Origin: Trogon surrucura
Lineage: Eukaryota > Chordata > Aves > Trogoniformes > Trogonidae
DNA length: 64,000 nucleotides
Assembly (NCBI GenBank): GCA_020746105.1
Contig: CM036618.1
Span: forward strand, 115,141,308-115,205,307
Direction of reading: 5' to 3'
Part shown: positions 29,201 through 36,000 of the stretch, one piece after another
Numbering within the stretch: the stretch's first letter is position 1
How the letters are laid out: every line of letters starts with the position of its first letter
Notes under the pieces: model-generated
The model's input: the letters and a program-made list of their open reading frames with translations, nothing else
Databases searched by the model: none
Told to the model about the DNA's origin: nothing
Position numbers and translations under genes: made by a program

Positions 29201-32200
29201 TTCTTTCACAGCCTACACAGTCCTAAACAACACTTTAAATGTATCACTGCTAACACATTATGATTTACCACTCCAGAAAGGAGTAAAATCATTACAGGCG
29301 CTCAGATGATGTCTCTCCTGCTCACCAGTTCTAGACTAGAGGGATTTTTACCCATCGTTTGCACAATGGACACATAAATGTGTCCTTTATTCTTTCTCCA
29401 GATACTTTCCAGGCAGTACATTCCACTTAGTTCTATCAGTCTGTACTACTGGTTTTGGACCATCTGCTCCTTCCACCGTTTCTCTGCTTACCTCCTCCAA
29501 CTCTCTTTTTTTCCTCACTCCAAAAAGATGGCAATCCTCCGTCATAGTCTCTCCTCCAGGTACCTATATACACTGTTATTTTATGTCTCATCATTCAGAT
29601 TATCTTATTCACTGTCCATTTTTCCCTCCTGCCTCATCCTCCTCAAATGCTCTGAAATTACTTTTATAAATATGACAGAACTGGGGAGGAAAGTCCCCAA
29701 AGGTTGCTTATTAAGTATCTAAGAACCCAAAACTTCATTAATGCCTAATTGTGGACTGATCTGCATCCCACTGCCTTGCAGGATGTCAAGGGCAGTTAGA
29801 ACTACCACACTACAAAGACAGCATAAAGGTACACAACACGTTCCCCAGTAATCTCAGCCGTGTCGACTGGGGATGGTCTGATGAAGAAAGGCTTTCCTAA
29901 GCAGATACGCAGCATTTTGTGCACACTCTTGAACTGCTAGCTGGACTACACGACGAAGGCATTACTTATTGCCCTGTTGCACATTATCCCTGTCGATCAT
30001 ACACACCTGACTCGAGCACTTTCGTCTCTTCCCTACAGACGTATGAGAAACACCTCTCCCTCTGCCACCCAGAATTCCTGAAGCTTTGCAGTGACAACAG
30101 TACCTCCAAAACACAGTGAACTAAGACAGCGTCTCAGAAGAACCAAGCAAGCAAGACAAAGTTAAGGTTCCATGGTAGTAGAGTATACCAGTTTTGTGTA
30201 CCCTGGATTTTGGTGGCTAGTTTTAGAGGTTTTGGGGCTAGGTAGGAAAAAAGGGATTAAAGTTAGCCTTCTAGAATATGAGATGTGACTATCTGGCAAT
30301 TTAGTTTTGTTTTGGATGTGGAGTTTGTGGTATTGTTTCTCTGGTTTAATGGATACCTCTCTACCACTGTGTCGTTTCAATAATTACAACTGCTACAGAA
30401 CGGAAAACCTCCACTCTGGCCCCTTCTGCTAATGCTGAATCTGCCCTCACTAATTAACTGCAGGTCCCTTCCAGACAAAATACTAAGTTCTATTTTCCCT
30501 TCTGCTCAGCACAGTCTGAATATCCCTTTAAAAAACAAACAAAACCCCATACAACACACAGCATCAGCAGAAGATTGAACCTAAGGTGCTGGAAGAACTA
30601 GCCTAAAGGTAATGGTTACTTTTTTTGATGGAGGGCTAAGGAGGGAGGATGATTTACACTTATCCGGTAACTGATTTCTAGGATGTATTTCATTTAAGAA
30701 ATTGATACATGAACAAGTTACTGCAAAATAGGCCAAGGTCTGAACTCACTGCCACCTAGCTACTGTTACTGCAGCTGCCTGTGAGAAACACCAAGCAATT
30801 GAGTTGCTAGGTGAGCTGCTCTCCATTTCCCACAAAGTGAGAACACCACACAGAGAGGAAGTTACAGCAGAGGAGCTGAGAAGCTGCAAGTTCACATCCC
30901 TATCTTACCTTGCGGTAGTTATGTTTGTGTGCTTAGACACCACATCTTACTTCCCCAACTGTAAGAACAGGGATAATAACATATCTTCCTTATTTCATAG
31001 AAATATTTAAGAATAGGTATGTCACAGTGAGGCAGGTGGATGCTACAGAAAATGCACGTTGCATAAATGCAACATTAATCAATGAAACTGAAATTTAAGG
31101 GAGGGAGAGGGGATGGAGGTGAAAGGCCCCCCAAACATAGCTCTTAACCCACATTCTCCCAGTGTTCTGAGCTTCTGCTACATCGCAATTCTAATTCTTC
31201 TGCCGAGGTTTCAGCACCACTTAGTACTGCCTCTGTAGAAGCCATTCTTCCAAAATGATACTCTACCCTGCAAAATATTTCCGCAGAACCACCTCCTACT
31301 CCTTCCTGGTCAACATTGTGGCCTGCTCCTGGCTCTCCATGCTCCTCAGCCACGAGACGAGCCACAAAGAAGACGGTACATCTCTGGGCTACAAGAAGTG
31401 TCCACACAAATGAGAAACAGAGGAAAGAGCAGCAAAATAAATTTGGGTTTTCCCCATCTGGGTCTTGCATACAGACTTCGAGGCATCCATTTGAAAAAAA
31501 AAAAAAAAAAAACAACACAAAATTTACAGAGGATTAAAAGGCATATTCAACCCAATGAAAAAATTCCAGAAATGGGAAAATGCCACAATAACAAATATAG
31601 CCCAGAGGGAAGACTCCATCAGCCCGCTAGCAGGGTTCTGCCACAAAACAGCTTCCATCCAAAGGCAGCATACAATCCATGAGTGCACAGCTCACCAATA
31701 TTCTAGGATACATGTTGGGAAAAAAAGAAAAAACAGTGAGGCTACCAGTCTCCTACATCTCTTTTCACTCCAGTCACCCATTTTCCCATTTCTCCTTCTA
31801 ATTCCCCGTTCTCTGTAGTTTCCTTCTACTTCATCTTCACTTATCCTTTCTCTGCTCTCTTTTGAGCAAGTCAGGATACTTGCACTTCCCTCCTCTGAGC
31901 CTACCTTCATCTTATACGTCTTTGCGCTCAATCACATAGAGCTTTTAAGTACTAAGAACATTTCCCTGGAGAGAAATGAATATGTCGCAGAACACGTAAG
32001 TTTCCTGCACATTTTTTAATCTACTAGATTAAAAACAACTAAAATTCATATTAACTCATTAACAGATGCTGGCATTTTGCTACTAAAAAAGCCTCACATA
32101 AATTACTAACAAAATCACTCAGTCATTCATTTTTCACATCTCCACTTGATGTTCCTTAAGAAACCAGTTCAATCTCTATTATCGAGGCAATTTCTGCCTC

Positions 32201-33993
32201 TCCAACAGTGAACGTGCAAATATGGCTTTGCCAGTAAATCACCAGTCAGTGATCATCCACCTCCTTAAAGCACATGCAACTGACACAACAAGCTGCCTAA
32301 AACCCCTTATCTTCTTGATTTGCTACACATTTGCTTCAGTTTCATTACTCAAGACACTCAGCGCGTGCTGTTCTTAAAATCCGAAATGTAAAGTTACATA
32401 CTCCATTCTTTCATTATCTAAAGGAGGAGGGCACATGAACCGGGATAAACTGAGATAGTGAGGTAAACATAAACATGAAGACAGAGTCAAAACTCAGAAT
32501 GACGAAAAAAAAAGTAAAGTAAAAACTAGCTCATTTCATAAAATACTGAAGAGGAAAGGCAAGAGCAGTATCTTCTTCCTCCTTGATGTCCAGCTCTCCT
32601 ACATGACAAAATTTCAAGATACCTGAAGCAAACAAATGGATTTCATCTAGAACAGGCCTTTAAGACAGAGCATATTGCTAACCAAGCCCTGACTGCGACA
32701 GAGACTACGTTCCGTCACAAGAAACTACTAAATTAAAATAGCTCTCTCCAGATATGTATCTTTGTTGCAGTTTTATAGGGGAACTTTTGCACTAATTTAC
32801 CAAGTATCTTCTCCATTGAGAGGTTTAACGGAGGGAAAAAGAGTAAGTGCAAATGCTCTCTAACTTATCCCAATGCTAAGCAAGTTCATTTTAGCAAATC
32901 ATGAAACAAAGGTATTCTGAATGTCAAGGTCTGTCATTAAATCAGTGTTTTCTTGATCTTGCTCTTTCAAGTAAGAAATAGAAAGAGCCACCAAGAAGAA
33001 AAATCATCTGGACAATTAGGAGCCAAAGAAAGAATAAAATTTAAAAATCAAGCAGTAGACACCGAAGTATTGTTAGACTAAATTTAAGGGTCAAGGACTA
33101 ATATTGATACTTAGATATGAATTCATGAAGACTAAAAGGCACGTAGCAAAAAAAATTTAGTGAACCACCATGCTTATTAGCATTGTCCATGGGGGAGGGA
33201 GAAGGTAGAAAGACAAATTAACTTAAATCGGAGGCAATCACTTATGATCAGCGCTACCAGGGCGTGCTGCCAGACACGCAGGTAACACAGCAATGAGAGA
33301 AACGCTCTGCCTCGCCTTCTGCCCCTGCTCTGCGTTTCTATAGTGATACTCGGCAGCAGGGCGAGCACCAAACTTGCGATGTCAATACCCCAAAAGGCAA
33401 CGAGCTGCCCACGGCGCAGCCTGAGCGCCGCAGGATCCAAACCACGCGCATCCAGCACACTGCGGGCTCGGTCCCTCTCCGCGGGCAGCTACAGGGACAG
33501 ACAATCAGCCACGCCCGCCCGGCCGCAGCGGGCAGAAGGGCGAGCAGAGCCGGATCCAACCCGACTCCCTCCGGGCCTCTCCCGGCCCCCGACCACGGGG
33601 AGAAGCGCCCCTCCCCACCGGAAGCGCCTCCATGCCCGCGGACTTCGGCCTGGGGAAGGCCGCATGCCCGGGGCTCCCCCCTCCCCGCCCGCCCCCAGGT
33701 ACAGGCAGCGGGGAGTGGCCCCAGCCTCGCCCCGCGGGGATGGCGGGAGGGGCGCTCGGCTCGCAGGCCTCCCCCGCTCCGGCAGCAGCTGCGCCCCTCA
33801 CCCCGCCCGAGAAGCCGCCTCCGCGCGGCGGTGGGGGCTTGTCCCGCCGGCTCTCGCCGTCCTCCGCGCCGCTGTACTCGATCTCGCCTTCCTCGGCAGC
33901 GGCGCTGGGCTTCAGCCGCTTGGCCTGGCTCTCGTAGGTGCCGTCTTCCTCCTCCTCCTCCTCGTACCGCTCTCCAGATGACGGCGACGACAT
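8193..33993 (-). CDS. HNRNPLL: hnRNP L-like splicing regulator, 13 coding exons
   Basis: A nuclear RNA-binding protein of the hnRNP L family that binds CA-rich RNA and controls alternative splicing; in mammals it is best known for CD45 exon skipping in lymphocytes. Minus-strand join of 33802-33993, 25472-25590, 23968-24205, 20148-20233, 17840-17936, 17678-17750, 13679-13750, 12074-12291, 11794-11915, 11132-11333, 10116-10173, 9903-10001 and 8193-8248. The total is 1632 nt, 543 residues plus TAG; the human protein is 542. An acidic, Gly-rich N-terminus (1-72) is followed by RRM1 (~77-151), RRM2 (~168-243), a Gly/Arg/Ser linker, RRM3 (~336-409) and RRM4 (~450-541). Residues follow the human protein almost without gaps. 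All introns are GT-AG except intron 4, which is U12-type. The start at 33993 matches the vertebrate N-terminus and sits in a CpG island. No frameshift or internal stop is seen. Confidence 0.97.
8249..9902 (-). other. HNRNPLL: HNRNPLL intron 12
   Basis: A 1654-base AT-rich GT-AG intron with no exon or interspersed repeat recognised. It has a 13-bp direct doublet (CTTAACCAACAGT) at 8851-8875 and an AT-rich, partly palindromic tract near 9700-9790. Confidence 0.75.
9700..9790. repeat. AT-rich tract with TA/TG dinucleotide runs
   Basis: Mixed TATA, ATATAT and GTATA runs with several self-complementary short words, ending in GCAGCTTTCAGCTGC, which can itself fold. A degenerate microsatellite inside HNRNPLL intron 12. 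Confidence 0.6.
9903..10001 (-). CDS. HNRNPLL: HNRNPLL coding exon 12 (residues 493-526)
   Basis: Encodes PSAKTLSGLLEWECKTDAVE and LNHYQIRVP in RRM4. It ends at a consensus GTAAGT donor inside Asn526. The open frame reads on into the intron but loses similarity at this donor. Confidence 0.95.
10116..10173 (-). CDS. HNRNPLL: HNRNPLL coding exon 11 (residues 474-493)
   Basis: A short exon encoding LCEDHEVLNFIKYKVFDPK inside RRM4. The acceptor is TTGTGACAG and the donor GTAAGT. The downstream intron is only 114 bases. Confidence 0.94.
11132..11333 (-). CDS. HNRNPLL: HNRNPLL coding exon 10 (residues 406-473)
   Basis: Encodes VSKQHSVVPSQIFELEDGTS, the RRM3-RRM4 linker, then SCVLHYYNVPLCVTEETFVK, the opening of RRM4. 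It carries Val where human has Thr before the last Lys. The donor is GTAGGT. Confidence 0.95.
11339..11386. repeat. (TA)n-rich microsatellite
   Basis: AAAGATATATATAAAGATAT followed by a longer TA run, placed just upstream of exon 10 on the transcribed minus strand. Because it lies within 60 bases of the exon 10 acceptor, it overlaps the usual branch-point window. Confidence 0.65.
11794..11915 (-). CDS. HNRNPLL: HNRNPLL coding exon 9 (residues 366-406)
   Basis: Encodes VKFMKTIPGTALVEMGDEYA and LFGKRLNV, the second half of RRM3. The acceptor is ATCTTAG, and the GTAAAT donor falls two bases into Cys406. Confidence 0.95.
12074..12291 (-). CDS. HNRNPLL: HNRNPLL coding exon 8 (residues 293-365)
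   Basis: Encodes the linker SHGPLLPLPSRYRMGSRDTP and onward, then the start of RRM3 (SVVMVSGLHQLKMNCSRVFN). It ends at codon Lys365 with donor GTAAGA. The protein sequence is essentially that of mammals. Confidence 0.96.
13679..13750 (-). CDS. HNRNPLL: HNRNPLL coding exon 7 (residues 269-293)
   Basis: Encodes DRGKGRQRQAILGEHPSSFR and HDGY, a basic linker between RRM2 and RRM3. The acceptor is GTTAG and the donor a consensus GTAAGT. Phase fits both neighbours. Confidence 0.94.
13751..17677 (-). other. HNRNPLL: HNRNPLL intron 6
   Basis: A 3927-base GT-AG intron. It contains a ~45-base CR1 tail scrap (16086-16130). The 17100-17640 stretch near exon 6 is visibly more GC-rich than the rest and has CA-rich words on the sense (minus) strand. 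No exon is called in it. Confidence 0.75.
16086..16130 (-). mobile_element. Short CR1 3'-end remnant
   Basis: TCATAGAACGGCTGGAAGGG and the following ACCTTAGACATCATTTAG are the reverse complement of the last ~45 bases of a CR1 element. Only the extreme 3' end was retained. Confidence 0.75.
17678..17750 (-). CDS. HNRNPLL: HNRNPLL coding exon 6 (residues 245-269)
   Basis: Encodes PTRLNVIRNDNDSWDYTKPY and LGRR, the conserved linker after RRM2. It has an AACAG acceptor and a GTAGGT donor and ends one base into codon 269. Confidence 0.95.
17840..17936 (-). CDS. HNRNPLL: HNRNPLL coding exon 5 (residues 212-244)
   Basis: The first base (G, 17936) completes Glu212, then FESVFCAQKAKAALNGADIY and the last strand of RRM2 (CCTLKIEYAR). 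The acceptor side has a U12 branch-site match (TCCTTAAC) and ends in AT. The donor is GTAATG. The next intron is only 89 bases. Confidence 0.93.
17937..20147 (-). other. HNRNPLL: HNRNPLL intron 4, U12-type with AT-AT ends
   Basis: On the minus strand the intron begins ATATCCTTT (20147 down to 20139), a perfect match to the U12 5' splice-site consensus. Near its other end is TCCTTAAC (17955-17948), a match to the U12 branch-site consensus. The branch A (17949) lies 12 bases from the intron end, inside the usual 10-15 window. The reading frame (MVE|FESV) forces the intron to end ...GTGTAT, so its ends are AT-AT, not AT-AC or GT-AG. The intron is phase 2 and 2211 bases long. It would be removed by the minor spliceosome (U11/U12/U4atac/U6atac). 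Confidence 0.88.
20148..20233 (-). CDS. HNRNPLL: HNRNPLL coding exon 4 (residues 184-212)
   Basis: Encodes DVLYTVCNPVGKVQRIVIF and onward to QAMVE in RRM2. The upstream acceptor is a normal TTCTTCCTTAG. The exon ends at GTTGA, followed by ATATCCTTT, a perfect U12-type 5' splice site, in place of a GT donor. The reading frame to exon 5 fixes this boundary. Confidence 0.93.
20234..23967 (-). other. HNRNPLL: HNRNPLL intron 3
   Basis: A 3734-base AT-rich GT-AG intron. No repeat, exon or RNA gene is recognised beyond homopolymer runs (for example A-tracts near 21490 and 21880). Confidence 0.7.
23968..24205 (-). CDS. HNRNPLL: HNRNPLL coding exon 3 (residues 104-183)
   Basis: Completes Cys104 and continues YVMMMPFKRQALVEFE, the RNP1-like half of RRM1. 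It then gives the inter-RRM segment TSKRITRPGNTDD and the first strand of RRM2 (NKVLLLSIQNPLYPITV). The donor is GTATGC. The exon is nearly identical to mammalian HNRNPLL at protein level. Confidence 0.96.
24206..25471 (-). other. HNRNPLL: HNRNPLL intron 2
   Basis: A 1266-base AT-rich GT-AG intron splitting RRM1. Nothing further is recognised. Confidence 0.75.
25472..25590 (-). CDS. HNRNPLL: HNRNPLL coding exon 2 (residues 65-104)
   Basis: Begins after a CTAG acceptor with DAGGSHHKVSVSPVVHVRGL and holds the first half of RRM1, including the RNP2-like strand VVHVRGLC. It ends two bases into the Cys104 codon at a GGTATGT donor. Confidence 0.95.
25591..33801 (-). other. HNRNPLL: HNRNPLL intron 1
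   Basis: An 8211-base intron between the CpG-island first exon and exon 2. It has no CR1 or SINE copy that I can see. Its most structured element is the hairpin at 28305-28380. The ~155-codon frame overlapping that hairpin has no recognisable domain and is taken as chance. Confidence 0.75.
28305..28380 (+). repeat. Long near-perfect hairpin (inverted repeat)
   Basis: ATATGCCTGTGGCA (28324-28337) pairs perfectly with TGCCACAGGCATAT (28352-28365). Two G.U pairs and three more Watson-Crick pairs close on a 4-base loop at 28343-28346, giving 19 continuous pairs. Below a 4-base bulge (28320-28323), CACTC pairs with GAGTG, and a run of six T pairs with six A. Read from the plus strand this is a ~76-nt stem-loop of pre-microRNA size. 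On the minus (HNRNPLL sense) strand the two wobbles become A.C mismatches. No known microRNA is recognised, and a palindromic transposon remnant is an alternative. Confidence 0.85.
33802..33993 (-). CDS. HNRNPLL: HNRNPLL coding exon 1 (residues 1-64)
   Basis: Starts MSSPSSGERY and carries the family word YESQAKRLK followed by EEGEIEYS. It ends exactly after codon 64 at a GTGAGG donor. The run of six Glu and the added Ala/Gly make this N-terminus slightly different from the mammalian one. GC content is very high because the exon lies in the CpG island. Confidence 0.93.
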
Positions 33994-34110
33994 GGCCGCG
34001 AGAGGGAAGGGAAGGGAAGGAGCAACCCGGCTGCCGGCGGGGGGGAGGGGGCGAGGGAGTGGGGACGGAGCCAGGCAGCGACGAGCCTGAAAGATGCTCC
34101 AGCCCCCCCC

Positions 34111-34132
34111 ACGCGCGCGCACACACACACAC
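34111..34132. repeat. Alternating purine-pyrimidine (CG)n(CA)n run
   Basis: A 22-base strictly alternating tract, ACGCGCGCGC followed by six CA-type steps, about 120 bases upstream of the HNRNPLL ATG. It is next to an eight-C run. (CG)(CA) alternation is the classical Z-DNA-prone sequence. Confidence 0.8.
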
Positions 34133-34186
34133 CTCCCACCCCGCGCCGGGAACGGCGACGGGTCACACCTCCCCGCCGGCGCCGCG

Positions 34187-34191
34187 ATTGG
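34187..34191 (-). promoter_or_regulatory. CCAAT box (NF-Y site candidate)
   Basis: GCGATTGGCT on the plus strand reads AGCCAATCGC on the minus strand, about 195 bases upstream of the HNRNPLL ATG. At the usual NF-Y spacing of 60-100 bases it would place transcription starts near 34090-34130. Confidence 0.5.
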
Positions 34192-34944
34192 CTCCGAGTC
34201 GGGGAGGGGGCGCAGCCGCCGCGGCCATGGGCCAGCAGGGATGCCCATCGGGCGCCGCCCGGCGCGGGGACTGGCCGGCCGGCGCCTTCGTCACCGCGCC
34301 GCGCGGCCGCCTGGGCGCCGCCCCCTCCCTCCCCCTGCTCCCCCCCGCTGTGATGTCGGAGGGCTCGGCAAAGGGAAGGCGGCGGCGGGACGGCGCAGCG
34401 GCCCGGGGGCGCCTGCGCCCGCGAGAGGCCGTGCTGAGGGCCCGGCCGTGCGCCCCCGTCCCGGCAGCCTTCTCCTCACCGACCGCCTCCCTCCTTGCGG
34501 CTCCCCGCAGCCTTTGTCTCCTTCCCGGCACTGCCCGGTGATAAAGGCGGAGGCGTGGGCCCCGGCGCTGTGGCTCGCGGGGTGTCTAGTCTCCCAGCGG
34601 CGCGCTGCCGCCGTGCGTTGCCAAGGTCACAGAGCCCTCTGGAAGCCGTGGGGCCGTGCCTGAGGTACCCACTTAGGCCCAGCCGTCAGCTCCACGCCTC
34701 GCCGTTAGTCCCTGGTCCGTGAAGAGGAAGCTCGTGTGCTTGTTCACGTGGGCCGATGGGCTTCCAGTGGTCCTGGGTTGAGAAACAAGCTCCAGGAGTG
34801 CGGGGAGCCGCCTGGACAGTTGTCTGTCCCCACCAGGGCATACAGGTCTCTCTGCTGGCGGTGCAAACAGAAGGTGGGTCTGCTCAGGGGGCCTTCTTCA
34901 GGGAGATGCGGCTGAAGGTGGCTTTTGGAGCTTGTGCCTGTCTG

Positions 34945-36000
34945 CTTAGTACCCTAGGACCGTCGAATAGCCCAGGCTGGAAGGGAGCTGGAAAGATCAC
35001 CTGGTCCAGCCTTTCATGGGAGGGAGCATAGATAAAATTATCTAGCACCCTGTCTAGCTGCATCTTGAAAGCCTCCCAAGATGTGCACTGTCCCACGTCC
35101 TTGGGCTCTAGTGATTGTTTTTTCTCACTATAAAAAAAAAATATCATGTTGCCCCTTCTCAGTGTGGTTCCTTGTGAAGAGAGAGCTTCCATCCTCTTTG
35201 TAGTGACTGTTAAAAGTACCAGAACGGTGTGATGATGTGTCCCCCCAACCAGCCTTCTCTACTCCAGGGAGATAAGACTTAACTCCTTCAGTCTTTCCTC
35301 ACAGGGCAGGTAGCCCTGCCCTTTGATCACTTTCGTGGCCCTCCTTTAGACCTTCTGCAGTCTGGCCATGTTTTTCTTGAAATGCAGGAACCAGAACTGG
35401 GCACAGTATTCCAGGTACGGTCTGACAAGCGCTGAACAGAGTGGGATGATCCCTGCTAGTTATACCCTTGCAGACGCAGCCCGGGATCTGATTTGCATTC
35501 ACTGCAGCAGCAGTGCACTGCTGATTCATGTTCAGCTAGTCGACCAGGAGCACTAGGTCCATTTCAGCAAAATTGCTCCCCAGCCTTGCAGAGATCCTAG
35601 CCTGTACAGGGCTCTTTGTTTATGTCATCCCACGTGCAGGACTTTGCGCTTGTCTTTGTTCAACTTTCTACTGTTCCTCCTAGCCCACTCTTCCAGCCTG
35701 TCCATATCTGTCCATATGATAGTTCTCCCTTTTCGTGTGTCCACCTCACGACCCAGTTGTTTAGTGTCATCAGAAAACTTGGCGAAGGTGCTTTCAATAC
35801 CGTCATCCAGATCATTTTGTGAAGAGGAACAGCATGGAGCTCAGTGTCAACCCCTGGGGGGCCCCACTTGTGACAGGCTGCCAGCCTGAGCAAAAAACTC
35901 TGAGTGGAGCCTGTCAGCCAGTTTTCTACCCATCTTTGCAGACCACCTGTTCAATCTGTATCTTGCCAGATTGTCCAGGAGAAGGCTTCCTCATGGATGA
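34945..36000 (-). mobile_element. CR1 LINE, ~1 kb 3' portion, old copy
   Basis: On the plus strand it begins with the degraded antisense CR1 3' end (GCCCAGGCTGGAAGGGAGCT). It then runs through antisense ORF2 C-terminal sequence (CCAGAACTGGGCACAGTATT), the region antisense to the FADD reverse-transcriptase core near 35760-35820 and the PQGS region near 35850. Frames are broken throughout. It is more diverged than the copy at 47236. Confidence 0.9.

Larger units (their letters stand above)
33350..34760. promoter_or_regulatory. HNRNPLL: CpG island and HNRNPLL promoter
   Basis: An abrupt rise in GC and CpG density covering HNRNPLL exon 1, the start of intron 1 and about 750 bases upstream. GC-box words (CCCGCCC, GGGGCGC) occur on both strands. 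It is TATA-less, as expected for a broadly expressed gene. Long open frames on both strands here simply reflect the lack of AT-rich stop codons. CpG-island promoters often fire both ways, so a short plus-strand transcript is possible but not shown. Confidence 0.88.

Noticed and set aside
33338-34663. Several long open frames of 100-264 codons on both strands around HNRNPLL exon 1
   Set aside because: They are rich in Arg, Pro, Gly and Ala because of the CpG island. Only the frame containing exon 1 matches a known protein.
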